From an uncultured Muribaculaceae bacterium (GTDB lineage Bacteria > Bacteroidota > Bacteroidia > Bacteroidales > Muribaculaceae): 64,000 bases of DNA. Position 1 is the stretch's first letter. Each line of letters begins with the position of its first letter. Where the stretch lies: the NCBI GenBank assembly GCA_948788915.1, contig CAQFOZ010000004.1, positions 6,835 through 70,834 of the forward strand, written 5' to 3'. The notes under the pieces are model-generated. The model saw nothing but the letters and a program-made list of their open reading frames with translations. It searched no databases and had not been told where the DNA came from. The position numbers and the translations under genes were made by a program. Positions 7,723-17,389 of this stretch are shown in pieces.

Positions 7723-9801
7723 ATGAATAAAACTGAAAAAGATCCGGTCAGAGATGAACAAATGGTAAATCTCAATACTCCCGAGGAGATTAAAACAGAT
7801 GAAACCATTATCGACAAAACAATTGAGCTTCTGCCGGAAGTTAATGAAATAGAGATAGAAAATAGCGCCGAATTAAAATCTTTCGAAGATCTGGGTGTTG
7901 ACGAAAAGTTATTGAAAGCCATTGAAGAACTTGGCTTTGTACATCCCATGCCAATTCAGGAAATGGTTATTCCTCATCTCCTTAAGAAAGACGGAGATGT
8001 AATAGGTCTTGCCCAGACCGGAACCGGTAAAACCGCAGCTTTCGGTCTACCAGTCCTTCAACGCATAGAGACAGAAAAAAGACAGCCGCAGGCTCTTATA
8101 ATAGCACCTACACGAGAACTTTGTCTACAGATTGCCGGAGACCTTGCAGATTTTTCCAAGCATCTGGAAGGGGTAAAAATTCTGCCGGTATATGGAGGAT
8201 CAAGTATTGAAAGCCAGATAAGAAGCCTCAAAAACGGGGTTCAGGTGATAGTCGCCACCCCGGGACGTCTTATAGACTTGATAAAAAGAGGTGTTGTGAT
8301 ACTGGATGACGTACACACCGTAATCCTCGACGAAGCAGACGAAATGCTGAACATGGGATTCCTTGAGGATATAGATGAAATCCTTTCCCATGTGCCTGAA
8401 GACCGCAAGATGCTGATGTTCTCGGCCACAATGCCGAAAGAGATAGCAGGCATTGCAAAAAAATACATGAAAGATGCGGTGGAGTTTGTGGCCGGCAACA
8501 AAAACGAGGGAGCAAAAAATGTACGCCATATATATTACATGGTTAAAGCCCAGGACAAATATCTCGCTTTAAAACGCGTTGTAGACAACAGTCCGAATAT
8601 TTATGGCATTGTATTCTGCCGCACAAAGAGAGACACACAGGAAATAGCTGACAAACTTATTGCCGACGGTTATAATGCCGACTGTCTGCATGGAGATCTG
8701 TCTCAAGCCCAACGAGACCTTGCCATGAAAAAATTCCGGGACCACGTCACACAATTATTGGTTGCCACAGACGTGGCAGCCCGCGGTCTGGATGTTGATG
8801 ACCTCACACACGTTATAAATTATGGTCTGCCAGATGATGTCGCAGTGTATACGCACCGTTCAGGAAGAACCGGACGTGCCAATAAAACCGGAGTGTCGGT
8901 AGCGATCATCCACTCCCGTGAAAAGAGTAAAATCAAACAGATTGAAAAAATTATCGGTAAGGAATTTGAATACCGCAAAGTTCCGACCCCCGATCATATC
9001 ATAGAAAAACAGCTATACAACCTTGCAGACAGACTTGAACGTGTTGAAGTGAATGAAGGTGAAATCGAGAAGTATTTTTCCGGTGTGCGCAAGAAACTCG
9101 AATGGCTGTCTGAAGAGGATCTTCTCAAAAGAGTTCTGTCACTTGAATTCAACAGACTGCTTGCCTATTACCAGAACATGCCTGATATAGATCTCAATGA
9201 GTCGGACAAGGGGAAGGGTAAGAAAGGACGCAAGGATTCAGAGCCAAGAACTTCGCGGGATAAAGATCGTCGTGAAGCTGAAAACGGTTTTGAGCGTCTG
9301 ATGGTAAATGTCGGAAAGTCTAACGGCTTTTTCCCGGGCAATCTGATGGAACTTGTAAACAAGAATACGCAAGGATCAAAACCTGTAATCGGACGGATAG
9401 ATCTGTTGCCAGGCTACACGCTGTTTGATGTCAAAAAGGAGGATGCCCACAGAGTACTTGACGCTCTTAAAAACACAGACTTTTTCGGAGACAAGATTCA
9501 TGCGGAAATAGCCACAGACCATGATTATGCCTCCGACTCACGAAAAAAACGGAAAAGCGGAAAGAAGCAGGCCAATAGCCGCGAAGAAAAGGCTCATGAA
9601 AGCCGCCATTCCGGACGAGACAAAAAAGGAAGCTCAAAATCAAAAAGATCCGACAAGAAAAAGGGAAAAGAGAAACAACAAAAATATGATTACGCGCTTG
9701 AATTGCTCCCCGAGAATGTAAAAAAAGCAAAGAAAACAAAAAGAGAGAAGCAATCGAAAAAGGCTAAGTACAACGGCAATTATGATATATTCATGAAGTA
9801 A
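7723..9801 (+). CDS. DEAD-box ATP-dependent RNA helicase (DeaD/CsdA type)
   Basis: 692 residues. About 70 acidic residues lead into a full two-domain helicase: Q motif (PMPIQEMVIP), Walker A (AQTGTGKTAAFGLP), PTRELCLQI, TPGRLIDL, DEAD in ILDEADEMLNMGF, SAT in MFSATMP, and HRSGRTGRANKTG in the second domain. After a linker comes a DbpA/CsdA-type RNA-binding domain (about residues 545-610, PVIGRIDLLPGYTLFDVKKED). The protein ends in a Lys-rich tail of about 80 residues. It should unwind RNA in ribosome assembly or decay. The domain order resembles E. coli CsdA/DeaD more than short RhlE proteins. The stop codon overlaps the next ATG (TAATG at 9799-9803), suggesting translational coupling to the DUF3256 gene. 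Confidence 0.92.
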   Translation: MNKTEKDPVRDEQMVNLNTPEEIKTDETIIDKTIELLPEVNEIEIENSAELKSFEDLGVDEKLLKAIEELGFVHPMPIQEMVIPHLLKKDGDVIGLAQTGTGKTAAFGLPVLQRIETEKRQPQALIIAPTRELCLQIAGDLADFSKHLEGVKILPVYGGSSIESQIRSLKNGVQVIVATPGRLIDLIKRGVVILDDVHTVILDEADEMLNMGFLEDIDEILSHVPEDRKMLMFSATMPKEIAGIAKKYMKDAVEFVAGNKNEGAKNVRHIYYMVKAQDKYLALKRVVDNSPNIYGIVFCRTKRDTQEIADKLIADGYNADCLHGDLSQAQRDLAMKKFRDHVTQLLVATDVAARGLDVDDLTHVINYGLPDDVAVYTHRSGRTGRANKTGVSVAIIHSREKSKIKQIEKIIGKEFEYRKVPTPDHIIEKQLYNLADRLERVEVNEGEIEKYFSGVRKKLEWLSEEDLLKRVLSLEFNRLLAYYQNMPDIDLNESDKGKGKKGRKDSEPRTSRDKDRREAENGFERLMVNVGKSNGFFPGNLMELVNKNTQGSKPVIGRIDLLPGYTLFDVKKEDAHRVLDALKNTDFFGDKIHAEIATDHDYASDSRKKRKSGKKQANSREEKAHESRHSGRDKKGSSKSKRSDKKKGKEKQQKYDYALELLPENVKKAKKTKREKQSKKAKYNGNYDIFMK

Positions 9802-10487
9802 TGGACAAAACAAGACATATATTTGTTCTGCTGGCATTTCTCCTTATAGGCTCAGCTTTCATTCCTTCTGTTTCTGCCGAAGAAGCTTCTCCGGGACCGG
9901 CCGCAAAGTTCTTTACCGACATGCCCCTGTCTGTCATGGAAATGATCAGTCGCAGCAAACGTATGGATATGCTTGATTATTACGAAGCCGACAGCATTTA
10001 TCATGCACCTAACGGAATGGAGGGATTCTCTTATCTGGAAAAAGTTACGCCAACATATCTCAAGCTGTCACTAACATCAGTGTCAACCATGTCTGTTGCC
10101 GTATTGCCGTTAAAGAACGACACAATCTTCCAGTGCATATACACTTTGGGGTCAGACACACAGGCGCATGATTCGGAAATAAAGTTTTACGACAAAAATT
10201 ATAAAGATCTAAATACAAAAATTTATATAGCGTTACCCGGACTTAAGAGCTTTGTCGATGCCTCTTCCAAAAAGAAAAAGGGGGACATTGCCATGATAGA
10301 ACAGGCAATACCGTTTCCGACCATCACCTACTCCTTCGACCCGGAAACATCTATTCTCACGGCACGGCTTACATCGGAAGAATTAATCGGCAAAGAGGGA
10401 TACAATAAAGTTTCAGGATTTTTGAAAACTGAAATCTGTTATATCTGGAACGGGAAACGATACGAATTGCAGAAATCACTAAAATAG
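9801..10487 (+). CDS. DUF3256 family secreted protein
   Basis: 228 residues with a clear signal peptide (HIFVLLAFLLIGSAFIPSVSAEE). The mature part fits the Bacteroidetes-only DUF3256 family. Visible family features are the opening AAKFFTDMPLSVMEMISRSKRMDMLDYYEADS and a later stretch of alternating beta strands. No catalytic motif is visible and the function is unknown; it is probably periplasmic. It overlaps the helicase stop by one base, so both are likely on one transcript. Confidence 0.8.
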   Translation: MDKTRHIFVLLAFLLIGSAFIPSVSAEEASPGPAAKFFTDMPLSVMEMISRSKRMDMLDYYEADSIYHAPNGMEGFSYLEKVTPTYLKLSLTSVSTMSVAVLPLKNDTIFQCIYTLGSDTQAHDSEIKFYDKNYKDLNTKIYIALPGLKSFVDASSKKKKGDIAMIEQAIPFPTITYSFDPETSILTARLTSEELIGKEGYNKVSGFLKTEICYIWNGKRYELQKSLK

Positions 10488-10497
10488 ATTAATTTTG
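10466..10497 (+). promoter_or_regulatory. Predicted promoter of gltX
   Basis: -33 ATTG at 10466-10469 and -7 TAATTTTG at 10490-10497, separated by exactly 20 bases as in known Bacteroides promoters. The leader to the gltX start is about 60 bases. The -33 box lies inside the end of the DUF3256 gene. Confidence 0.5.
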
Positions 10498-10564
10498 TTG
10501 TTCGATAAAATTCCGATCCGCCAAACGACCGGTTTATATAAGATTCTATATAAAACATACATTC

Positions 10565-12082
10565 ATGGAACGCAAAGTAAGGGTAAGATTTGCCCCGTCG
10601 CCCACAGGGCCTCTTCATATCGGAGGTGTACGCACCGCCCTCTATAATTATCTTTTTGCCCGTCGCAATGGCGGAGACATGATACTTCGTATCGAAGACA
10701 CCGACAGCCGCCGCTTCGTGCCGGGAGCCGAGGATTATATTAATGAATCGCTCAAATGGCTCGGCATAAAGATAGACGAAGGCGTTAAAGAGGGAGGGGC
10801 ATACGGACCTTACAAACAAAGCGAAAGGCGTGACATATACCGCAAATATGTACAGCAGCTTCTCGACACGGACAAGGCATATATCGCTTTCGACACACCA
10901 GAAGAGCTGGACGCAGCCCGCGCAACCACTCCAAATTTCCAGTATGACGCTTCTACCCGTGGATCGATGCGCAATTCTCTAACGCTGCCTAAAGATGAGG
11001 TAGAGAAACTGATCAAAGACGGAGCACAATATGTGGTGCGTTTTAAAATAGAACCGGGAAAAGATGTTGTCGTAAATGATCAGATCAGAGGGGAAGTTAA
11101 AATCAATTCCTCCATTCTCGACGACAAAGTGCTTTATAAGAGTGCAGATGATCTGCCCACATATCATCTTGCCAATATCGTTGACGACCACCTTATGGAG
11201 GTGACGCACGTTATACGCGGAGAGGAATGGCTTCCTTCCGCACCTCTTCACAAACTCCTTTACGAGGCATTCGGATGGGCAGACACACAGCCTCAATTCG
11301 TTCATCTTCCATTACTTCTTAAACCTGTTGGAAACGGCAAACTATCAAAACGTGACGGGGACAAACTCGGATTTCCTGTTTTCCCGTTGGAGTGGAACGA
11401 TCCAAAATCAGGGGAGACCTCGTCCGGTTATCGCGAGAAGGGGTATCTGCCAGAGGCAGTTGTCAATTTTCTTGCACTTTTAGGCTGGAATCCCGGTGAT
11501 GACTCAGAATTGATGTCAATGGACGAACTTATTCAAAAATTCTCATTTGAACACTGTTCGAAGGCTGGAGCCAAGTTCGATTACCAGAAAGGGATCTGGT
11601 TCAACCATGAATATCTGATGAAAAAGCCGAATAAAGAACTGGCTGAATTATTCAAACCTATTCTTACGAAAAAAGGGATCACCGGATTCTCTGACGAATA
11701 TATAGCCACAGCCCTCGGCATGGTAAAGGGGCGTTCCAATCTGATTCCCGATCTATGGACACAGGCCGACTTTTTCTTTACCGCACCTGAAAGCTATGCA
11801 GAAAAGGATGTCAAGAAGCGTTGGAACGAAGATACCCCGAGAATAATGGCTGAACTTATCTCGGTTCTGAAAGGGATTGAAGACATGACTTCGGCAAATG
11901 CAGAAAAAATCGTGCTCGACTGGATTGCAGAAAAAGGTTATCATCTAGGAAATGTTATGAATGCATTCCGTCTGGCAGTTGTTGGTGCCTGCCGTGGGCC
12001 GCACATGTTCGATATTACCGAACTGATGCCGAAAAATGAAATAATAGCCCGTATACAGAAAGCTATTGAAACGATAAAGTAA
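10565..12082 (+). CDS. gltX: Glutamyl-tRNA synthetase
   Basis: 505-residue class I synthetase that attaches Glu to tRNA-Glu. HIGH motif: [20 protein letters not shown] near the N-terminus. KMSKS motif: [14 protein letters not shown] at about residue 260. The Rossmann core is complete, followed by a helical anticodon-binding C-terminal part. Length is normal. It starts [15 protein letters not shown]. The waaA gene follows after 10 bases. Confidence 0.96.
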   Translation: MERKVRVRFAPSPTGPLHIGGVRTALYNYLFARRNGGDMILRIEDTDSRRFVPGAEDYINESLKWLGIKIDEGVKEGGAYGPYKQSERRDIYRKYVQQLLDTDKAYIAFDTPEELDAARATTPNFQYDASTRGSMRNSLTLPKDEVEKLIKDGAQYVVRFKIEPGKDVVVNDQIRGEVKINSSILDDKVLYKSADDLPTYHLANIVDDHLMEVTHVIRGEEWLPSAPLHKLLYEAFGWADTQPQFVHLPLLLKPVGNGKLSKRDGDKLGFPVFPLEWNDPKSGETSSGYREKGYLPEAVVNFLALLGWNPGDDSELMSMDELIQKFSFEHCSKAGAKFDYQKGIWFNHEYLMKKPNKELAELFKPILTKKGITGFSDEYIATALGMVKGRSNLIPDLWTQADFFFTAPESYAEKDVKKRWNEDTPRIMAELISVLKGIEDMTSANAEKIVLDWIAEKGYHLGNVMNAFRLAVVGACRGPHMFDITELMPKNEIIARIQKAIETIK

Positions 12083-12092
12083 TTTTACAGCA

Positions 12093-13349
12093 GTGTCGTT
12101 GGAAAGCAAATTGTATTCCGCTGCCATTTCCGCATATGGAGCAGGCATAAGAGTCGCGGGATTAAGAAACAGGAAAGCTAAATTACTGGCTACCGGTCAG
12201 AATAGCACCTGGAGCATACTTAAAGACAAATTTACCGAAAGAGACCGCATCGTATGGATACATGCGGCCTCCTTAGGTGAATTTGAACAAGGGAGGCCTC
12301 TTATTGAGATGATAAAAAGAGAAAGGCCGGAATATAAAGTGCTTCTCACTTTTTTCTCTCCTTCCGGCTACGAAGTTCGTAAAAATTACGGTCTCGCAGA
12401 TTGTGTATGCTATCTTCCACTTGACACTCCCCGAAATGTAAAACGTTTTCTTGATATGGCCAGGCCAGAGATGGCCATATTCGTAAAATATGAATTTTGG
12501 AGAAATTTCTTGTTCCAGTTACACAAAAGAAATATTCCCACATATCTTATAAGCGCAGTTTTCCGTCCGGATCAGATGTTTTTCAAGCCATATGGAAGAT
12601 GGTATGCCAAATGGCTGGAATGGTATAGTTTCATATTCTTGCAAGATCAACGATCCCGCAATCTTCTGGAAAGCATAGGGATAAAAAATACTGTTGTGTT
12701 TGGGGACACACGGTTCGACAGAGTTTCCGACATACGCGCCACACGCAAAGAGATACCTCTTCTTGAAAGATTTACATCCCATTCAGCTCCCGCGCACCGT
12801 CCTGTAATGATGGCCGGCAGCAGCTGGCCTGAAGACGAGTCAGTCTATGCCGGCTGGATAAACTCCCATCCGGATATAAAGCTTGTTGTTGCTCCACACG
12901 AATTTGACAGCAAACGAATCGAAACGTTAAGAAATCTGTTTGACAACGGGGCCATACTTATGAGCGAGGCTCAGAACAATCCGGCTATTATTGAAAACGC
13001 ACAAGTAATGATCATAGACTGTTTCGGCTTATTGTCATCGGCTTATGCTTATTGTGATGTGGCATATGTGGGTGGTGCTTTCGGTGCAGGACTACACAAC
13101 ATAAATGAACCGGCAGTATATGATGTTCCGGTAATCTACGGTCCCAACAACGCCAAATTCATAGAAGCCCGCGAGATGGCCGAAGCAGGAGGAGGTTTCC
13201 CTATAAAAGGGAAAGAAGATTTCAACAATCTTGCAGACCAACTTTTCTACGAACCGGACTCACGCAAAGCCAAAGGGCAGAAAGCAGGAGATTACATCCG
13301 CAGCAAAACGGGAGCTACCCGCATGATATTCGACAGAATATTTGGCTGA
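12093..13349 (+). CDS. waaA: 3-deoxy-D-manno-octulosonic acid (Kdo) transferase
   Basis: 418 residues, GT30 family. It transfers Kdo from CMP-Kdo to lipid A precursor at the inner membrane in LPS assembly. Family signatures seen: WIHAASLGEFEQGRPLIE (about residue 50), VWGDTR-like VVFGDTRFDRV, the MMAGSSWPEDE loop, and the C-terminal GGAFGAGLHNINEPAVYDVPVIYGP. The start is a GTG at 12093, ten bases after gltX; no better ATG lies nearby. The usual N-terminal membrane anchor is weak. It ends 14 bases from the convergent DUF2461 gene with no clear terminator. Confidence 0.92.
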   Translation: MSLESKLYSAAISAYGAGIRVAGLRNRKAKLLATGQNSTWSILKDKFTERDRIVWIHAASLGEFEQGRPLIEMIKRERPEYKVLLTFFSPSGYEVRKNYGLADCVCYLPLDTPRNVKRFLDMARPEMAIFVKYEFWRNFLFQLHKRNIPTYLISAVFRPDQMFFKPYGRWYAKWLEWYSFIFLQDQRSRNLLESIGIKNTVVFGDTRFDRVSDIRATRKEIPLLERFTSHSAPAHRPVMMAGSSWPEDESVYAGWINSHPDIKLVVAPHEFDSKRIETLRNLFDNGAILMSEAQNNPAIIENAQVMIIDCFGLLSSAYAYCDVAYVGGAFGAGLHNINEPAVYDVPVIYGPNNAKFIEAREMAEAGGGFPIKGKEDFNNLADQLFYEPDSRKAKGQKAGDYIRSKTGATRMIFDRIFG

Positions 13350-13363
13350 TTATCTCCGTTCTT

Positions 13364-14044
13364 TTATCTATTCGGATCAAGCGACGGATCCTCGTCTATT
13401 AGGAAATTGATAAAATCATTATATGGTTTCAAAGCACGCATATACTCCCCGATTTTCTTTACGGAGTCCTTCTTCTGGAAGAAAGAATCAGACACTTGTG
13501 CGAGAACCGTATAATCTCTTGGTTTCAAAAGATCTATATGTTCCCAATCTTTTGGAAATCCTTTTGGTGCGGTTTTAAGGTAATTTGATCCGACTTCGGT
13601 ATAATGATTTTTGAAATCCCCGGAACCTATAATCTCAAGATACTCTTCCACATTATCATAGATTGACTTGCGGATCTCTTTTAGCAAAGGAGCGGGTGGA
13701 CACCAGCAACCTCCCCCTATAAAACTGCCGCCCGGTTCCAGATGTATATAATATCCGGCTCTGTAACTCTTCTTGTTGCCTTTCGGGCATATATATATAC
13801 CGACATGTGTCTTATACGGAGTTTTGTCAGCAGAAAAACGCGTGTCGCGGTAAATACGGTAAGTACAGTCGGAAGGTGTCAGACCTGACGCATCAGGATC
13901 TATTGTCGACAATTCCGCTATAAGCATCGATGCAAACTCATCAATCTTTCTTTTAACATCAATGTATCTGTCCTTATTGGCATTAAACCAATCCCTATTG
14001 TTGTTCCTTTTCAGGTCTTTTAAAAAGTCGTATATCTCTTTCAT
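13364..14044 (-). CDS. DUF2461 domain-containing protein
   Basis: 226 residues of the DUF2461 (TIGR02453) family, widespread and of unknown biochemical role. Signatures: FLKDLKRNNNRDWFNANKDRY at the N-terminus, YRIYRDTRFSADKTPYKTHVG in the middle, and GYYIHLEPGGSFIGGGCW. Probably cytosolic; no signal peptide. It lies 29 bases downstream of the OmpA-like gene on the same strand. The gap holds a degenerate copy of the AGAAACTGTTTAAA motif. Confidence 0.85.
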   Translation of the reverse strand: MKEIYDFLKDLKRNNNRDWFNANKDRYIDVKRKIDEFASMLIAELSTIDPDASGLTPSDCTYRIYRDTRFSADKTPYKTHVGIYICPKGNKKSYRAGYYIHLEPGGSFIGGGCWCPPAPLLKEIRKSIYDNVEEYLEIIGSGDFKNHYTEVGSNYLKTAPKGFPKDWEHIDLLKPRDYTVLAQVSDSFFQKKDSVKKIGEYMRALKPYNDFINFLIDEDPSLDPNR

Positions 14045-14055
14045 CTTATTTTCTT

Positions 14056-14069
14056 AGAAACTGTCAAAA
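14056..14069 (+). repeat. Degenerate solo copy of the AGAAACTGTTTAAA motif
   Basis: AGAAACTGTCAAAA, two changes from the 14-base core, in the 29-base gap between two minus-strand genes. It is weak on its own; listed because it sits at a gene boundary like the other copies. Confidence 0.35.
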
Positions 14070-14073
14070 GCAA

Positions 14074-16053
14074 TTACCATGCTTCAAAATCTATCGAAGT
14101 TACCTTAAACTCTGTGCGCCTATTAATCTGATCCGCCACTTCCTGCTCTTCGGGAGACAGCGCTTCAATAAATTCTTCACTGAGCACCGTTCCTTCCGCA
14201 AATTGCGGGAACTCCCTGTTTATCCGTTTTGTCACAGTCTTTGGGATTGTCTCACCATACCCTTTCCAAGTAAGTCTCTCTGGATTTATACCATGTCCTA
14301 TCAGATAATCCACAACACTTTTGGCTCGTCTGTTAGATAAATTCACATTATATTCATCCGAACCTTTACGGTCGGTATGTGCACCCATTTCAATTGTGAC
14401 ATTGGGATTCTCGTTAAGCATCTGCACCATTTCATCAAGAGCCTTTTCTGACTCAGGTCGCAAAGAAGCCTTGTCAAAGTCATAGAATATATTCTCCACC
14501 ACCTGAGGTTTGTTCACAGCAGCTAAAATAAAATCAACCGTATAATCTGCATCTTCCTCTTCTGATCCGGATTCAAATTCCTGTTTTACATTCAGATAAC
14601 CTTTGGCTCCGGCTTTCATTACATACTTCACGCCACGTTGTAGCCTAAACGAAAAAGATCCGTCGCTTCTTGCTATCTCTTTCTGGTTCGATCCGTCGCT
14701 TCCGACAATCCTGATTATGGCATTCGGGACCGGTTCTTCATCCTTGTCCACCACCCACCCTGAAATTGTAATTTTCAAATCCGGCAGTTCGAAGCTGTAT
14801 ATATTGTCATATCCGCGGGCATCCCTTCTGTTTGAACTAAAAAATCCGGATTCACCCTCCCCGAACGTTATGCCGAAATCATCACCGCTGCTGTTCATTG
14901 GAAGCCCCATATTCTCAACACTCCATCTTTGACCTGTACTATTCAACTTTGCCACAAAAAGATCGAGGCCACCGAATCCGGGATGTCCGTCCGACGAGAA
15001 ATATAGCAATGAGTCGGTGCGCACATATGGAAACATCTCATCTCCGGGAGTATTAATCTGTTCTCCCATATTCTCAAGACTGCCCACTTGTGATTTAAGA
15101 TTTATCCTCCAGATATCCTTACCGCCAAAACCGCCAGGCATGTCAGATGAAAAATACAGATATGTTCCGTCGGGAGAGACTGCCGGGTGTCCGAATGCAG
15201 AAAGAGTATCAGCTGTAATCTCAAATTTCTGAGGAGAGCTCCATGTCGCATCCGAACGACGGGAAGTATATATTTCAACAGAAGTGTCGGCATCAGGAGC
15301 ACGCCTCGATTTTGTAAGATACATTGTCTGCCCGTCAGGAGAAAAACTCACAATACCCTCTTCCGCATCACTGTTCAACTCTCCCCCGGCAGGTTCGGGA
15401 CGCTGCCACTCCCCTTTCTCATTTTTTGTTGAAAAAAATATATCCGCCTTCTTCGTCCCTGTAATTTCCGACCTATTATCACCCGTTGCTTTTTCCGTCG
15501 AAGATGTGAAATACAGAGTGGTCAGAGACTTGTCAAGATACATGGGGGAATAATCGGAACGCTGGGAATTGAATATCTTGGCGTTCTTTACAATATAACG
15601 TGTTTTAGGCTCATTCTTGGCTCTCAACGCTTTACGGCATCCCCGCAATCCTTCTTTTGCCAATGCGTCGTCAGGATTCCATTCCAGGAACGTTGTATAC
15701 GCATCTATTGCCGGCTGGTACTTACCCTCTGCCTGCAGGGAGCGTCCGAGGTAATAATAAGCCATTGAATCAGGATATTCATAGCGTATCGCATTCTGGT
15801 ATGCAGCAGATGCCCGTGGAGCCTGATTTATACGACGGTAACATGTTGCCAGTTTATATGCAACCTCACCTCGCAGCTCCCTGTCTTCTTTGGGTGAAAG
15901 CTTGTTATAAACCGCCCTGTATGTCTTGGCGGCATTAAAGTATTCTCCTCGCTCATATTGCTCGTTCGCCTCCGACAATTTAGGGGTCTTGCATCCACAG
16001 AATAAAACTCCGGACAACGTGAGTAACAATATTGATATTCCCTTTAATCTCAT
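14074..16053 (-). CDS. PorE-like lipoprotein: TPR, PD40 propeller, carboxypeptidase-like domain, OmpA
   Basis: 659 residues. The signal peptide ends in a lipobox (SGVLFCGC), so it is a lipoprotein. Domain order: TPR helices (residues about 30-150, EQYERGEYFNAAKTYRAVY), PD40/WD40-like propeller (about 170-420, repeated FSPDGQTMYLTKS / VSPDGTYLYFSS), a carboxypeptidase-regulatory-like beta sandwich (about 425-510, ISGWVVDKDEEPVPNAIIRI), and a C-terminal OmpA peptidoglycan-binding domain (about 520-640, GAHTDRKGSDEYNVNLSNRRA). This is the architecture of P. gingivalis PorE, which anchors the type IX secretion system to peptidoglycan. The family also occurs outside T9SS contexts and no other T9SS gene is in this window, so the role is open. 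Confidence 0.85.
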   Translation of the reverse strand: MRLKGISILLLTLSGVLFCGCKTPKLSEANEQYERGEYFNAAKTYRAVYNKLSPKEDRELRGEVAYKLATCYRRINQAPRASAAYQNAIRYEYPDSMAYYYLGRSLQAEGKYQPAIDAYTTFLEWNPDDALAKEGLRGCRKALRAKNEPKTRYIVKNAKIFNSQRSDYSPMYLDKSLTTLYFTSSTEKATGDNRSEITGTKKADIFFSTKNEKGEWQRPEPAGGELNSDAEEGIVSFSPDGQTMYLTKSRRAPDADTSVEIYTSRRSDATWSSPQKFEITADTLSAFGHPAVSPDGTYLYFSSDMPGGFGGKDIWRINLKSQVGSLENMGEQINTPGDEMFPYVRTDSLLYFSSDGHPGFGGLDLFVAKLNSTGQRWSVENMGLPMNSSGDDFGITFGEGESGFFSSNRRDARGYDNIYSFELPDLKITISGWVVDKDEEPVPNAIIRIVGSDGSNQKEIARSDGSFSFRLQRGVKYVMKAGAKGYLNVKQEFESGSEEEDADYTVDFILAAVNKPQVVENIFYDFDKASLRPESEKALDEMVQMLNENPNVTIEMGAHTDRKGSDEYNVNLSNRRAKSVVDYLIGHGINPERLTWKGYGETIPKTVTKRINREFPQFAEGTVLSEEFIEALSPEEQEVADQINRRTEFKVTSIDFEAW

Positions 16054-16103
16054 ATTAGTTTAACGAAACTAACCCTAACACTATTATATCCCGTTTTTTG
16101 AAT

Positions 16104-16241
16104 CATCTGATTTGAACACTTACTTAACCTGTATCTTACGCGACTTGGGGACAAGTCGCATTCCCCACCGTCGGGTAAAGCCCAAACGCGAGGGAAGTTG
16201 GGACAGTGAAAATTTCTTGAAAATAAATTTAAACGGTTTCT
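16104..16241. repeat. Mosaic remnant of the inverted-repeat family
   Basis: Two right-hand ends lie in the same direction. GATTTGAACACTTACTTA (16104-16121) matches the end of element C, and AATAAATTTAAACGGTTTCT (16222-16241) matches the end of element A with one change, preceded by the same TTGAAAA context. Between them is a GC-richer stretch with a CGACTTgggga-type hairpin. The matching left ends are absent, so this looks like a decayed or nested copy upstream of the APH gene. Confidence 0.6.
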
Positions 16242-16245
16242 TAAT

Positions 16246-16277
16246 TTTGCTACTTACTTATAAATTATGTATCTTTG
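16246..16277 (+). promoter_or_regulatory. Predicted promoter of the APH-family kinase gene
   Basis: -33 TTTG at 16246-16249 and -7 TATCTTTG at 16270-16277 with a 20-base spacer, directly downstream of the repeat remnant. The leader to the ATG at 16307 is about 22 bases. Confidence 0.65.
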
Positions 16278-16306
16278 ACAAAATTATACACACCAACCTA
16301 ATAATC

Positions 16307-17383
16307 ATGGAGAAACTGAAATATATAGTCGCACAATTCGGGATACCTTCCGACAATGCCATAATAGCACCGTTAGGCAACGGACTTATCAATGATACTT
16401 TTAAAGTAACGATAGATGGCGACAAAGACGAATATGTGCTTCAAAGAATAAACCACCATGTTTTCACAAATGTGGATCTTCTGCAGAAGAATATAGAAGC
16501 TGTCACTTCGCACTTACGGACAAAACTCATGGCAGGTGACAATTCCGACATAGACAGAAAATGTCTTCGTTTCCTGACAAATCCTAAAACAGGCAAAAGC
16601 TATACCGAGGTAAATGGTGAATACTGGCGTATGATGATTTACCTTAAGCATTCCGTTACCCGGGAAAACCTGACGGTAGAAAGCGCATATACCGTTGGCC
16701 TTGCATTCGGTGAATTTGAAAACAATCTTCTTGAAATTACATCGGAGCTTCAAGAATCAATCCCGGATTTTCATAATATGGAATTTCGCCTGAAACAGTT
16801 CAACGACGCTCTTGAGGCAGATTCCGTCGGAAGAGCCAAGGATGTTACCGACCTGATTGAGCAGGTAAAAGCGAATGCGGAAGAGATGACCAAGCTTGAA
16901 CGTTTGTATCGCGAGGGAAGAATTGAGAAGCGACCTTGCCACTGCGACACAAAACTTAATAATATTCTTTTTGACAACGACGGCAATATTCTGTGTGTCA
17001 TTGACCTTGATACGGTAATGCCCTCATTCGTATCATCCGATTTCGGGGACTTTCTACGAAGTGCGGCCAATACAGGAAAAGAGGACTCGACAGATCTGTC
17101 CGAAGTTAATTTCAATATGGATATTTTCCGTTCTTTTGCAAAAGGGTATATTAAATCGGCAAGCTTCCTGACTCCGCTTGAGAAAAGCTTGCTGCCTTTC
17201 GCAGCCCGTCTTTTCCCATATATGCAGGCAGTAAGATTCCTTACTGATTACCTGAACGGAGATGTTTACTATAAAATACAATATCCGGAACACAACCTTG
17301 TACGCACCCGTGCTCAGATGAAACTCTTTGACAGTGCGAGCGAGAAAGAACGGGAGATGACAGATTTCATTAACAGTTTGTGA
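16307..17383 (+). CDS. APH-fold kinase, N-acetylhexosamine kinase (NahK)-like
   Basis: 358 residues starting MEKLKYIVAQFGIPSDNA. The frame is open upstream to 16112, but that part crosses a repeat and the promoter, so I use the ATG at 16307. It has an aminoglycoside-phosphotransferase fold: N-lobe NGLINDTFKV and DEYVLQRINHHVF, catalytic loop CHCDTKLNNILFD (HxDxxxxN), and metal-binding CVIDLDTVMPS. In Bacteroidetes and Bifidobacteria close relatives phosphorylate N-acetylhexosamines at C1 for mucin or milk glycan use, and are often annotated mucin desulfatase. Substrate here is inference. A CBM9-like gene follows after six bases, which supports a sugar-related role. Confidence 0.8.
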   Translation: MEKLKYIVAQFGIPSDNAIIAPLGNGLINDTFKVTIDGDKDEYVLQRINHHVFTNVDLLQKNIEAVTSHLRTKLMAGDNSDIDRKCLRFLTNPKTGKSYTEVNGEYWRMMIYLKHSVTRENLTVESAYTVGLAFGEFENNLLEITSELQESIPDFHNMEFRLKQFNDALEADSVGRAKDVTDLIEQVKANAEEMTKLERLYREGRIEKRPCHCDTKLNNILFDNDGNILCVIDLDTVMPSFVSSDFGDFLRSAANTGKEDSTDLSEVNFNMDIFRSFAKGYIKSASFLTPLEKSLLPFAARLFPYMQAVRFLTDYLNGDVYYKIQYPEHNLVRTRAQMKLFDSASEKEREMTDFINSL

Positions 17384-17389
17384 TGTAAT

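Noticed and set aside
16112..16306. 65-codon N-terminal extension of the APH kinase frame
   Set aside because: Crosses the repeat remnant and the predicted promoter; the family starts at the ATG at 16307.
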